Source: Emiliania huxleyi CCMP1516 (taxonomy: Eukaryota; Haptophyta; Isochrysidales; Noelaerhabdaceae). From it: a stretch of 64,000 nt of DNA. Below the pieces are notes generated by a model. The model was not told the origin of the DNA. It ran no database searches and saw nothing but the letters and a program-made list of their open reading frames with translations. Shown here one piece after another: positions 31,019-41,815 of this stretch. Location of the stretch: NCBI RefSeq assembly GCF_000372725.1, contig NW_005195300.1:223816-287815 (forward strand), in the 5' to 3' direction. A program made the translations under genes and the position numbers. Each line of letters starts with the position of its first letter. Positions within the stretch are counted from its first letter, which is position 1.

Positions 31019-32692
31019 CTAGGGCGCCGCCCTCTGGCCCGCGGCCGTGCGCGCCGCCCCCATCTTCAGCTCCACCACCTGGTCGAGCGCGTCGCCGAGC
31101 AGCCCCTTGGCCACGCCCAGGTCGCGCAGCTGCTCCACGCCGCCGCTCGCCCGCACCTCGGCGGCGTGGTCGGCCACGTAGCGGCGGCACTGCGCGAGGA
31201 GCCGCCCGTCGCCCGTCGCGTGCGCCGCCTCGAGCAGCGGCACGGCGCTCGCCGGCCCGACGCTCTCCTGCAGCGCCTGCGCGCAGAGCAGCTCGAGGCG
31301 CGGCACCTGGTACATCTGCGCCAGCTCCCGCAGCACGAGCGCGCGCCGCGCCTGCTCGCCCTCCCCCTCGCCGAGGTCGAGCTGGTCGGTGCAGAGGTAG
31401 TCGATGAAGGCGGTGAAGCTGGCGAGGTCCGTCTTGGGCACCGTGATCTCGGCGGCGTCGCGCTCCTTCATGCCGATGCCAAACATCTTCCCATAGTACT
31501 CGGACCGCACGCAGAGCAGGCTCTTGCTCACGTGCTCGATGCGGTCCTCGTCATCGCCGACGATGAAGGTGACCTTGCCGTCGGGGAGGGTGGCGTCGCC
31601 CCGCATCTTCTTCAGGTCTGCCACGAGGGTCGAGGGCGGCACCACGAGCGGCGCAAAGGAGGGAGGCGGAGGAGGCGCAGCCACGCAGACCTGGCGGAGA
31701 GCCCATGTCGTGCAGACCAGAAGAGTGCTGCCATCCGGGCTGACGGCAACAGTGGCTGGGCGCGAGAACCGCGCCGCGCCGCCCACGCCATCAGAGCTGC
31801 CCCCAGCACCGCTGCCCGCGACAGTCGTCACCGCGCCCGTCGCCACCTCCACCCGCCGGATCTTGTGGTTGCCGTTGTCCGCCACAAACAGCGCGCTGCC
31901 GTCGGGACTGACGGCGACGCCGATTGGGCCGTTGAACTGAGCCGCGTCGCCCACACCATCGGCGCTGCCGTCGGCGCCCCTGCCCGCGACAGTCGTCACT
32001 GCGCCCGTCGCCACCTCCACCCGCCGGATCTTGTGGTTCTCGAAGTCTGCCACAAACAACACGCTGCCGTCGGGGCTGACGGCGACGCCGGTTGGGCGGC
32101 AGAACTCTGCCGCGCCACCCACGCCATCAGCGCTGCCAGCAGTGCCACTGCCCGCGACAGTCGTCACCGCGCCCGTCGCCACCTCCACGCGCCGCATCTT
32201 GTGGTTGCCGTTGTCCGCCACGAACAGCGCGCCGCCGTCGGGGCTGATGGCGATGCCAACTGGGCGATTGAACTGGGCCGCGTCGCCCACGCCATCCGCG
32301 TCGCCTTCTCCGCCGCTGCCCGCGAGCGTAGTCACCGCACCAGTCGCCACCTCCACGCGCCGGATCTTGTGGCCGCCGAAGCCCGTCACAAACAACGCGC
32401 TACCGTTGGTGCTGAGGGCAATACCGCGGCAATCCTCGCAGGTCGTGACGGTGCGGATGCGCCCGGCCGCCGACACGTGCAGCACCAAGGCACCAGTCGT
32501 GGCGTACCAGCCGCCCGCGCGATCGCTTGCGACGGCAAACAGCGGGCCGTCCTCGCCCTCGAGCGCCAGCGTGGTGACCTGGCCGACGACGCGCGCGCCA
32601 AAGATGGGCGCCTCGAAGCCACCTGCGACCGGCACAGCCTCGCCCTCCTCCTCGCCTTCGCCGGCGGTGCGGGCGCGCTTGCGGGAGGACAT
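31019..32692 (-). CDS. NHL-repeat beta-propeller with C-terminal BTB domain
   Basis: The single-exon gene starts at ATG 32692 (MSSRKRARTA); the frame is open slightly upstream without an ATG. It encodes about 557 residues. Five to six NHL-type repeats (AQFNRPVGIAISPDGGALFV, ADNGNHKMRRVEVATGAVTT) should fold as a beta-propeller. A BTB/POZ domain follows (DGKVTFIVGDDEDRIEHVSK, SEYYGKMFGIGMKERDAAEI, ASFTAFIDYLCTDQLDL), then a BACK-like helical region. BTB proteins often recruit Cullin-3, so this may be a substrate adaptor with the propeller as recognition module; that is inference. A lysine/arginine-rich start could be a nuclear signal. Confidence 0.85.
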   Translation of the reverse strand: MSSRKRARTAGEGEEEGEAVPVAGGFEAPIFGARVVGQVTTLALEGEDGPLFAVASDRAGGWYATTGALVLHVSAAGRIRTVTTCEDCRGIALSTNGSALFVTGFGGHKIRRVEVATGAVTTLAGSGGEGDADGVGDAAQFNRPVGIAISPDGGALFVADNGNHKMRRVEVATGAVTTVAGSGTAGSADGVGGAAEFCRPTGVAVSPDGSVLFVADFENHKIRRVEVATGAVTTVAGRGADGSADGVGDAAQFNGPIGVAVSPDGSALFVADNGNHKIRRVEVATGAVTTVAGSGAGGSSDGVGGAARFSRPATVAVSPDGSTLLVCTTWALRQVCVAAPPPPPSFAPLVVPPSTLVADLKKMRGDATLPDGKVTFIVGDDEDRIEHVSKSLLCVRSEYYGKMFGIGMKERDAAEITVPKTDLASFTAFIDYLCTDQLDLGEGEGEQARRALVLRELAQMYQVPRLELLCAQALQESVGPASAVPLLEAAHATGDGRLLAQCRRYVADHAAEVRASGGVEQLRDLGVAKGLLGDALDQVVELKMGAARTAAGQRAAP

Positions 32693-32776
32693 GACGCCCG
32701 AACTCGAGTGCAACGAAGGGCGATTCGGTCCTTTGCATGTGCGGTCCTTTTTCTTGTGCTAGAGGAGGTACGGGGC

Positions 32777-33930
32777 ATGGGGAGGGAGCAGCTAGTCCAC
32801 GAATACCGCCGCCTCTGCATCACCGGTTTCCGGCTGACCACGGGCAGAGGACAGATGGCTGAGGGGCGCATTGGGGCGACGCCGACTCGCGTTATTATGC
32901 TTGAGACACTTGCAGGCATCGTACGACGGCGCCACCGGAACGCCCTCCTCGCGCCGGAAGACACGCCGGACGTGCGAGTTGACACGATTTACAACGAGGA
33001 GCGCCGAGCCCTAATCCGGACTTACGCCCACACCCGCCGCCGAGCTCTCGACGAGGAGAAGGCGATCCGCCTCCGAATCCCGGGCTGGCAGCCGTCGCCA
33101 GGGGAGGGGCCTGTTGCGGAGTGGGAGACGGAGTGGCTCGCCTCAGGTTTCTTTTCCAGCGAAGCTGACTGGTGAGTGCGAGCTCCCCGAGACGCTCGAA
33201 TCTGTCCGAGGGGTGGCGGCAACGGCTGCGCGGTGAGCACAGTCGCACTCCTCTGTGTAGCGCCTCCGGGTGAAGGGGGGGGCATGCCGGGTCAAGCTGA
33301 GACTAATGGTAGAGGCACCAGGGGTCGTTCTTCGCCCACAGCAGCAACTGACAGAACAGGCGCAACGACGCCCGCCCGACTGGGTGGCATACACAGACGG
33401 GTCGGAGGACCTAGGGAAAGCAGGATGGGCCTATACAGTACTCATCGGGGGCGACGCCATCGGCGATGAGGGCGCGTCGCTGGCGAGCGAGGGCTACGGG
33501 CCAGTTGTCACTTCGGCGGCGCACCCAGCCTACCTCGGCGCGAGAAAGCATACCACAACAACACGGCGGAACTAACCGCCCTGGCCGAGCTCCTCCGTGC
33601 TCTCCTGTCCTCGTCACCGCAACGAGCGGGCTCACGCGGAGTAGTGCGGACCGATAGCGAGTACGCGGCGGCGTGCATGATGGGGAGGGTGACCCCCAAA
33701 ACGAACAGACAGCTAGCGGAACGCCTTCGTTCCCTCTGGCGACGCCTTCGCGCCAAACACACCGTGACGTGGAGGCATGTGGCGGGTCACAGCGGCAACA
33801 AATGGAACGACTACGTCGACGAGCTAGCTGCTCGCGGCAGGCAAGGTGACAGAGGCTCAAACGCTACCGAGTGGGCGGACAACACCATCCCGACGGACAA
33901 TCCCGACGACGGGAGCGACACGGAAGGACC
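32777..33930 (+). mobile_element. Retroelement remnant with frameshifted RNase H
   Basis: The plus frame ending at 33175 (GREQLVHEYRRLCITGFRLT, ERRALIRTYAHTRRRALDEE) looks like a retroelement linker. RNase HI follows: WVAYTDGSEDLGKAGWAYTV has the first aspartate. After a missing base near 33542 the frame continues AYHNNTAELTALAELLRALL with the glutamate. VRTDSEYAAACMMG and VAGHSGNKWNDYVDELAARG hold the remaining acidic residues. The tail to about 34177 is proline/glycine-rich. It differs from the element at 22006-24470, so the window holds two retroelement lineages with RNase H. The frameshift means this copy is dead. Confidence 0.65.
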
Positions 33931-34177
33931 CCCGCCCCCGCCCCTCGGGGCGGGGGCCCCCGCCCCCCCCGGGGGGCCCTTTGGGGCCCCTCCAGGGGGC
34001 AACCCCTCCGGGGAGGCCGGCCTTCCCCGTGCCGGTTCTCCCCAACCAACCCCGCCGGCAGCGCGAGCTGCCGGCCACATTGAGCGGTTCGTCCGCGTCG
34101 CGCACTCGTCCCAACCGGGGGCCGCTGACTCGTTCTGCGCGCCAACGGCTGGTGACGCTGTGTTGCCCTTGAGCTAG

Positions 34178-34748
34178 TCCTTCCCCGGTCGCCTAGCCTC
34201 TGCGCTGTCTGGCGGACGCCTGTATGCCATGCGCGCGGACCACGCTTGCGTGGATTTGTGGCTGGCAGGCTGACCCGTGTGCGGGGTAACCCGCGCGCGG
34301 GGAAGCTTCACGGGTTCGAGTCGTCAAACATTGAGCAGCGGAGGTGTGCCGAGGGGGACCGGGAGGCGGTAAGTCGTCGTCGCCCGGCGCTGCTTGCAGC
34401 ACCATGGCGAGGGCGCTAAGAGGTTCCTCTTTTCCGCGCCCCCCCCCGCAAGGCGCGCGATACACATGGTGATCCACATCTTCCCTCCGTTGAGCAGCCA
34501 GCTCCCGTCCGCCTGCTCACAGCGCTTCTATTCACAGCCCTTCTGCTCACAGCCCCTTGAGACAGCCCCCGCCCGCCTGCGGGCGTGCGCATCCCCAGCA
34601 CGTCGGTCCCCTCGGCACGTCGGCGGCGGGCAGGTCACAAGGACAGGCCGCGGACAGGGCGTGGAGAGGGAAGGGCGTGGACAGGTAGTGGGTTCCAAAG
34701 GCGATCGCTTGAGGGTACATTCACAGCCACAATGCACACAGTGAACGG
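34178..34748. other. Intergenic, no gene recognised
   Basis: Short overlapping ORFs only. Near the right end, GGGCGTGGA/GGACAGG-type short repeats occur (34640-34690). The stretch presumably contains the promoter and 5' end of the pentapeptide-repeat gene. Confidence 0.4.
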
Positions 34749-34825
34749 CGGCCGAACGGAGTCAGGCAGGCAAAGGTGTTCGCCTTGTTCGGAGCAAAGG
34801 AGGCGGAGCAGACTCCGTTCGGCCG
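34749..34825. repeat. 15-bp perfect inverted repeat at the pentapeptide gene start
   Basis: CGGCCGAACGGAGTC (34749-34763) is the exact reverse complement of 34811-34825, with a 47-base spacer that contains the apparent start of the open frame. It could form a hairpin in DNA or in the transcript. Confidence 0.8.
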
Positions 34826-37800
34826 ATTCGTGAACCTCAAGGGATCTGACCTGCGCGGCGCGGAGCTCGAGAAGGCGGTGCTGCAGGAGGGGCATGTCCT
34901 CTCAGACCCGCCGGACGTGGCGGGCCTCGAGGGAGCGGCGCTCCGGGACGCGTGGCATGCGTGGTGGGAGAAGGGTGAACAGTTCAAGCCGGCCGAGGAG
35001 GGCGCGGAGGAGCGGCGGGCGGCCGACCTCTCTGGCGCCAAGCTGGCGGGCACCAACCTGAGGTTTGCCGACCTACGTGGGGTGAAGCTATGGAACGTAA
35101 AGGGGTCAGAGGGCGTCGAGCTGCCGGCGGTGGAGGGGAAGGAGGGGAAGAAGCTGGGCGAGGCGTGGAGGGTGTGGGGCGATGCGCTGCGGAACGAGCC
35201 GGGCGAGTCGGTGCGCGTTGCTGGGCTCCTCGCGGCGAATCTGGCCGGCGCAGATATGAGGAGTGCCCAGCTGAGCGGCGCGATTTTAGGCGGGGCGCAG
35301 CTGCAGGCGGCAGGGCTCGTCGAGGCGGAGCTGCAGGGGTCAGAACTTGACGGGGCGAAGCTGCAGGGGGCATTTCTCGATCATGCGCAGCTGCAGGGGG
35401 CAGATCTCGAGGATGCGCAGCTGCAGGGCGCCAGCCTCGATCATGCGCAGCTGCAGGGGGCAGATCTCGAGGATGCGCAGCTGCAGGGCGCCAGCCTCGA
35501 GGACGCCGACTTGCGCGGCGCCGACCTCACAAACGCCGACCTCGCCGGCGTCAACCTGAAGAATGCCGACTTGCGCGGCGCCATCCTCACCCGCGCCAAC
35601 CTCGAGAAGGCCAACCTCGAGAACGCCGACCTGCGGGGGGCGAAGTTTGATCGCGCCGTCCTCACCGGCGTCAAGCTCATCGGCGCCAAGTTCTCGCCCT
35701 TCAAGCCGCCCGAGGCGCGCCCTCCCGCGCTTACGCGGGCGTGGCGGCTGCGGGCGGTCGGCGGGCAGGCCGCGAAGGGGCTCTACGTGGCGCTCGCCGG
35801 CGACAGCGACGGCGGCAGCGACGACGACGACAGCAACGGCGAGGAGGAGGAGGAGGAGGAGGAGGGGACATCGACGGACATCGTCGGCGACGCGCTTGAG
35901 GCGGGCGTGGCGGCTCTCGTGCAGGCAGCGGCGCCGGCGCTCAAGCTCGTGGAGGAGATCCTCGGCAAGCTCCGCGCTGCGCTGGGCGGCTGCATCGCCA
36001 TGCTCAAGGCCGCCGGGGAGTGCGACAAGCCGGCGGAGTTCCTCTGCGCCGCCGCCCGCAAGCTCGTGCGCTTGCTCGTGTCGGAGCTGCTGCAGCCACT
36101 GCTCGCTGTCTGCAGCGATCCACCCGACTCTTGGGCCTCGCTGCGAGAGAGCGTGCTGCTGAAGCTCGAGCCGCAGCCCAAAGAGCTGCTCGGCAAGCTC
36201 GCGGCGTCGATCGCGCCGTCGGTTGAGCCAGAGGCGACTGCCGAGGCCGAGCCGCCGCCGCCGCCGGCGGCGGTGGCGGAGGGGGGCGAGGCCGCGGGCG
36301 AGCTCCTCCGAGAGCTCTTGCGCCTGATCGCCGAGGAGGTGACCGCCATGCTGCCGGCACTCGAGGAGTCCGTCGAGGCGGTCGTGTCGAAGACCCTTCA
36401 GACGCTGTCACTTCGCGCCAAGGTCCCGGATGTCGAGCTCGGACTCCTGCGCGACTTCACAGCCGTCGCCGACCGCCTCGAGAAGCATCTCGAGACGGTG
36501 CTGATCGAGGAGGGGATCGGCAAGCTCGTGTCCAAGTTTCTGCTCGGCCGCTGCGGCGCTCATTATGCTGTTCCTCCCGATAGAGAGCAAGCGCTGTGTC
36601 TGACGATGAACGGAAGTCTATCAATAGGCGCTGTCCTCGAGAAGCTGAGCGACGTCGGCTCCGAGCAGCTGAAGCTGGCGGAGCAGATGGAGAAGACGAT
36701 CGCGGCAAAGGTCGCCGAGGTTGGGGACGCCGCGAACCAGAAGCTGCTCAAGTTCCTCGGCAAGGGCAGCATCAAGAGCCGCGTCGTCAAGTCCGTCCTC
36801 AGCGCCGCGACAAAGTACGAGGTCAGCGCTGGCGGCTTCCAAGGGAGCTTCGACATGCTGCGGCTGGCCCTTCGCCGAAGCCCGATCCGGGCCCGCACCC
36901 CCGTCTCTTTGCCCCCCCCGCCCCCCCTCCCCCCTCCCCAATCACACATGCCTCCGGTCCGCAGCTCAACATCGACGACAACGAGCTGACGTACCTGCTC
37001 GACACGCTCGTGAAGCTCGAGGCGCGTGCTGAGATTCACCACATGTCCACACCAGATTTACTCATCTTCTCAAAGCGTGTGTGAGTCTGCCCTCCTCGCT
37101 CCCCTTCCCCTCCTTCGGAACAGGCGCTGGAGGTGAAGAGCGACACCTGGAAGGACGCGGCGACCACCTGGATGTCCATCCTCGAGCTGCGGCCCCAGAT
37201 CGGCGTCGAGCGCGGCATCGCCGTCATCGACTGCATCGCGAGCGACCAGAAGGTTCGTTCCACTACTCCCCTTCTGGTCAGTCTGTGTCAGGCTGGTGAC
37301 TCTGTTGCCATATTCCGCTCGCTAGGTGCTCGACGCGCTCGGCGCCGCCAAGGCGCTCTTCGACATCGAGGGCGACGCGCCGGCCGACATCTTGGCGCGC
37401 GCCGCTAGAAGACACGGACACGCCCTCTCTCTTTGCGACCGCAATAGGGACTGAGTTGAGACCGGATTGCCTATAGTACACGCCCTCTAGACAGCCCCGC
37501 GCGACAGCGTCCCTCCCCCTCCGCCTCGCACGCAGGCGCGGCTCAGCAAGGACACCGGCGGCCACATCCGCGCCAACGGCTACCGCTACCGCAAAAAGAT
37601 CAACCTCGAGCTCGCGCGGATCCGCCGCGTGCGCGACCTGCAGATGCGCGGCGTGGCGCTCGTCGGGACGGCGATTGCGGCTGCGCTCATCTCGACCTTC
37701 AACTACCTCTACTCCGTCGCCGACGGCGTGGAGCCGTGGTGGCTGCCGCCGGCCGTCGTGCTCGGCGTCCTCTGCATCCTCCTTCCCGCCGCCGCGATCC

Positions 37801-37880
37801 TCGTCTACCTCTACCTCCTGAACAAGCGCAAGCCCGCGCGGGGCTCGAGGCTGGGCGGCGGGCTCGGGCACGGCGCCTGA
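34776..37880 (+). CDS. Pentapeptide-repeat protein with two C-terminal membrane helices
   Basis: Main exon from about 34776 (open frame begins at GTG, so a first exon with the ATG is probably missing or 34776 is an acceptor) to about 36870. A(D/N)LxxA-type pentapeptide repeats occupy roughly 35225-35690 and would form a right-handed quadrilateral helix. An acidic stretch and long helical segments follow. Later exons: about 36965-37020 (LNIDDNELTYLLDTLVKLE), 37123-37252 (ALEVKSDTWKDAATTWMSIL), about 37326-37392 (VLDALGAAKALFDIEGDAPA), and 37535-37880 (ARLSKDTGGHIRANGYRYRK). At least two of the introns look GC-AG with AGGCGC at both borders. The last exon has two transmembrane helices (GVALVGTAIAAALISTFNYL, VVLGVLCILLPAAAILVYLY). 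Function is unknown; a membrane-tethered scaffold is plausible. Confidence 0.65.
35388..35507 (+). repeat. 60-bp in-frame duplication in the pentapeptide domain
   Basis: Two nearly identical 60-bp blocks (35388-35447 and 35448-35507) encode four pentapeptides each (AQLQGADLED, AQLQGASLDH pattern). The length is a multiple of 15, so coil rungs are added without distortion. Confidence 0.8.
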
Positions 37881-38349
37881 GCTTCCTCCACCGACCCCGG
37901 GAGGAGGGCCGCGCCTGGCCCTTAGTTCCCTCTCTGCCGCCGCCGCGGCCTGTGCAAGCCTAGCCTGAGGGCTCGAGGCCGTGGGCGGCGGGCGCAGGCG
38001 CTACGGACCTGAACGCGCGGGAAACGGGGATGTGACGCACTCTAGCGCACATAGTCTATAGGCTCTGGGCATAGTCCGCCGCAGTACGTGTTTCTCGCGG
38101 CAATCTACTCGTTGATGCCTCTTGTGTACATGAGCGAACGATACTACGTGTTGATTCATGGTGTTCAACAGTGTTGTCACCGCACACCGGCCATCGCCGC
38201 CACGGGCGTCAGGCACCCGAGACCACCGTCCTCTGCCTCCCGCCGCCCCAGAGGCGTGATCGCCAGCGTGACTGTACAGAGGCGCGATCGTCGATGTAGT
38301 TGCTTTGGGGGTGCTTATGCGTTTCTCGCCAAAATGGTAAAGTTAGGCT

Positions 38350-38435
38350 GTTCCCGTGGTGTACCTGTGTTAGTGCCAGTGCGCGCCAGTCCCGTGCCTA
38401 GTGTCGTGCGAGGGAGTTTGTTTTTGTAAAATTCT
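38350..38435 (+). mobile_element. Retroelement tail copy
   Basis: Contains CCTGTGTTAGTGCCAGTG, GCGCCAGTCCCGTGCCTAG, TGTCGTGCGAGGGAGTTTG and ends TTGTAAAATTCTATT. It is the same family as 155-345. The flanks 37881-38349 hold no gene I recognise. Confidence 0.65.
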
Positions 38436-39089
38436 ATTAAGAGCCGCGGTCGCAAAGGGGAGCTATTTCTTCTGAGGCGCAGCCGTCGCCCACGAAACAA
38501 ACACGGGGAACCTCCCTCTCTGTCAGAGTTCGCTCCCACTCAAGGAGTCGGCATCCAAGCAGCACTGGAGGCGGATCGGCGCGCGTAGCGCGAAGGAGGC
38601 GCGGTCCTACTTCGCTACGACGCTGCGGCGGGCGTGGGGCGTGCACTTTGCGCGCGAGTTCGCTCGGCACCGCATCCGACGCGTGGTGTTCGTGGGGGCC
38701 CCGCGGCGACAGCCGGGCAGGCCTCTCGCGACGGCCGATGGCGACTGGCCGGCGCTGTCGGCGGGCGAGTTTGCGGCGCACGCGCTGCGCGTAGGCGGCG
38801 CGTGGGCGGGTGGCCCGCCCGGCCGTCGGTGAGCACCGGACGCGAGGGTCGGTCGGCTCCTAACTCGCTGCATATAGTAGCGATGAGCTCACTGGCTAGA
38901 GCTCACCCTAGAGGCCGTCATCGCATTCGCCCTGGGACCCAGCGCTGACTTCTGACTGTCGTTGCTGTCTATCCCTTTCTCGACTGTCTGAGTTTGTGCG
39001 TCTTGGTGCCGGGGTTGTGTTTTTGTGTGAAGAACAGCCTTCCTACCTAACCTAACCTAACAGCTGCCCTACCCCGCCGCCGCTCACTC
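38436..39089. other. Unrecognised ORF fragment and intergenic DNA
   Basis: A plus-strand frame to 38832 encodes KEARSYFATTLRRAWGVHFA and EFARHRIRRVVFVGAPRR, which looks protein-like but lacks a start and a known motif. A retroelement origin is possible. Nothing recognisable follows to 39089. Confidence 0.25.
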
Positions 39090-39325
39090 TTACAGACCTT
39101 CGCCCTTTGACACGGCGGCGGCGGGCGTGCTCCAGCGCGTGCGCCGGCCAGCGCGCGCTCGCCGGTCGAAGAAGAGGATGAGGGCGTACCGCGTGCCTCC
39201 CGTCATCGCGCTCACGGCGTGCAGCAGCCGGCAGGAGTGCACGGTGGCGTCGCCCTCGGCCCACAGCAGTGGCTGCACCGCCCCGCCGAACACGCCGAGC
39301 AGGCGGCCTGTGGTGGTGGTGGTGT
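39090..39325 (-). pseudogene. 2-oxoglutarate/Fe(II) oxygenase C-terminal fragment
   Basis: Minus-strand sequence encodes LWAEGDATVHSCRLLHAVSA and MTGGTRYALILFFDRRA. This matches the end of prolyl 4-hydroxylase-type double-stranded beta-helix domains: the last iron-binding histidine (LLHAVSAMTGGTRY) and the arginine that binds 2-oxoglutarate. It is preceded by CCACCACCACAG, a plausible splice acceptor. The upstream 400 bases are CGCCGC-type low complexity without the remaining domain (HxD motif). It is either the last exon of a gene whose other exons I cannot find, or a remnant. Confidence 0.5.
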
Positions 39326-39851
39326 GAGGGGAGGGGAGTGTGCGTGGCTGACCCGCCGCCCTCGCCCGGCCGCCTCACCGCGCACGGAGCGATCGGCTGC
39401 TCGCCGCCGCCGCCGCGCGTCCCGCGCCGCCACGCTTGCCCCCTTGCCGGACGCGCGCTCTGTGCAGCGGCGCAGAGCGCGCGTCCCTGGCACAGACGGA
39501 GCAGCGACCGCGCCAGCGGTCGCTGCTCCGCCCCCCCGTCGCGCGCGCCGCGCGCGCGCTGCCGCCGCCGCCGCCGCCGCCCCCTCCTCGCCGTCTTCCC
39601 CACCCCTACCCTCTGTTGCCCGCACGCGCGCGCCGCGCGCTGCGCGCCCCCGCCCCCGCCCCCGCCCCCGCTCCCAAGCGCCCCCCTTCCCCGGTGGGTG
39701 GTAGAAAGTGAAACCGATCGAGAGGTGGCAGAAGCCGCCGTGTGTGACACATATTGCGGCACGTGTGACGTGAGTGTGTGAGACATATACATTGGGGTTT
39801 GCGGGGAGAGCCCCGGGCCCGGCGCGCGCGCGGGGCGTTTTTTATGCAAAC

Positions 39852-40208
39852 ATGCAAACGGGACGGCCTGCGCAGCCTCTAACTATTGTTGCCGAGGAGA
39901 AAGATGTTTTTCAGCACCCTGCTGATGACCCGGGCTTTTTGAGCGACGCCTGCGGCACGCCTGCGCAGGGGCCGCAGGGCGGTCAGTTGTGGGGCGAGGC
40001 GGTGCCGGCCGCGGGCCGGGTGCAAGGCGCCGGCCTCGGCGCCGCCTCGGCGCGCCGCACGGGAGCCGAAGGTTTGCCTGTGGGAGGGAGGGAGTTGGGA
40101 GTTGGTGGTGGGGGTGATTTGACTTTGCAGCAGAGGCCGTCCCTAGCTGTGAACAGCGCGATTCACAATGCGGTGAGCGGGCGGGAAGGGCTCAGGCTGG
40201 AGATGTGA
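39852..40208 (+). other. Unrecognised small ORF
   Basis: From the ATG at 39852 the frame encodes MQTGRPAQPLTIVAEEKDVF, QHPADDPGFLSDACG and a glycine-rich tail. The first 40 residues look protein-like but no family is recognised. The 39330-39850 stretch is GC-rich low complexity. Confidence 0.25.
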
Positions 40209-40254
40209 GTCAGAGTGGGGCCGCCGGAGCGCCGGTTCTCGCCTATACCGGCTA

Positions 40255-40460
40255 GTGTGGAGCTCTGACTTGCTCAGTGTGGTGGCGTGTTGTACTAGTA
40301 AAGCTGCACCGCATGTTCGCCCGTCTAGGACCTCTTCGTACGACTCCGAAAACCGCTGTGTGGAGCTCTGACTTGCTCAGTGTGGTGGCGTGTTGTACTA
40401 GTAAAGCTGCACCGCATGTTCGCCCGTCTAGGACCTCTTCGTACGACTCCGAAAACCGCT
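40255..40460. repeat. Two tandem copies of a 103-bp unit
   Basis: Units start at 40255 and 40358 with GTGTGGAGCTCTGACTTGCT and end CGACTCCGAAAACCGCT. A diverged third copy with an insertion is at 47815-47975, and a partial one at 41763-41815. Confidence 0.9.
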
Positions 40461-40679
40461 CCTCTTAATGACGATTACGCGGCCCGGCGCCCCGAGCAGA
40501 GAGGGCTGGATTCGGGTCAAGGGCTTGTGGTAGCGACTAGCGTTGCCGTTGTGCCGCGTGCGTGTGACTCGCTCACGCCATGCTGCGTGTTCTAGGGTAC
40601 CATACTTGACCCCCCCCCTTGGCGCCTCGTCTTTTCCTACCAAACAGCGCGATCTGGGGCGGGGCGTCAAGCGTATGGG

Positions 40680-41815
40680 GTGGGGCTACATGCGCTCGCG
40701 GGGCTGCCCGACGGGGCGGGCCTCGTGCTGATGGACCCAGCCGAGGTGCCCGATCAGTCGGAGCCGCGCCGACGCGCCGCGCACGACCACCAGCCAGCTT
40801 TTCAGCGGGGTCGAGGACGGTGCGTCGAAAGAGTAGACACTCTCCGGTCCATCCGGAATTTTGTCGTTTTAGTTAGCACTGCTGCTGCAGACAGGGCCCG
40901 CGTGACCCCATGCCCTTCCCATATCTCGTGTCCTGAGGCTTGGCGCCACCCCGGTGACCGCCCACAGGTGGCCGATCGCGGCCGCGGCGGGCGTGCCGCT
41001 CGAGCAGGCCAGGCTGAAGCCACCTCAGGACCCCACCTCGAGTCGGTGGCGCCACCCGCGACGCTGCCCGCCTTCGCCGCGCCAGCCGCCGGCTCGCTGC
41101 AGCCGCAGCGCGCGGTGCCCGAACACCGGCGCGCCCGTCGGCTCGCCTTCTTGCGCCGCCCCTTCACGCAAAGCCCGCTCACGCCGCGCGTACTCAGCTA
41201 TCGGCGCGACATCACCCCCGCGCAGGCACCTCGCGACGGGTCGACGCACTCGTGCGGCTCAACGCAGAACTACGGAGCGACCTCCGCCGCGGCTCGGCGC
41301 TGCCCATGGCAGCAACAGGTGCCGCCCCACCACCCGCCTGCTGCCTCTGCCTCTCTCAGCCATGCGACCCCTCCGCCAATTTGCACACCTCGAACACGAC
41401 GTCAGATCCCGCTGTGACTGGCAACATTCGCGGCGATGAGAGGCCTCCTCCAGCACTGGTCGTCACAACTCGTCTGTTAAGCTACACCTTTTTGCCCTCT
41501 GCAGGTGAGCGGACCGCTGCAGCCGCGGTGGAGCCGCGGGTCGGGTGAGGGAATGACCTTTTGGCGCGGCGCTGCTATGTGCCTGCGCGCTCATGGCGCC
41601 TTCAGGGGTGCGCCTGAGGCGTGTAGACTGCGGGGCGCCGCGATAGCGCGGCGCCGACGGTTGTGTCGCGCACTGTCACACCCACGACACGGTCACAGTG
41701 TGTGTGCAGTGCGTCCACTCCGGCGACCGTGACGCCGTCGGCGCTCGTCAAAAACACATCTACTGTGGAGCTCTAAGTGTGGTTGCGTGTTGTACTAGTG
41801 GTGCTGCACTGTGAC
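40680..41815 (+). mobile_element. Dispersed repeat, copy 1
   Basis: Blocks here recur in the same order at 46846-47870: CGACCACCAGCCAG, GAGGACGGTGCGTCGA, CACCCCGGTGACCGCC, then GGGTGCGCCTGAGGCGTGTA and the GTGGAGCTCT...TACTAGT unit. Coding-like pieces (DHQP.., EDGASRK) are degraded. It is an old mobile or segmental repeat of unknown class. Confidence 0.5.

Noticed and set aside
30767-32760. Long plus-strand ORF rich in arginine and histidine
   Set aside because: It is antisense to the intact NHL-BTB gene; only its last part (after 32777) resembles a retroelement.
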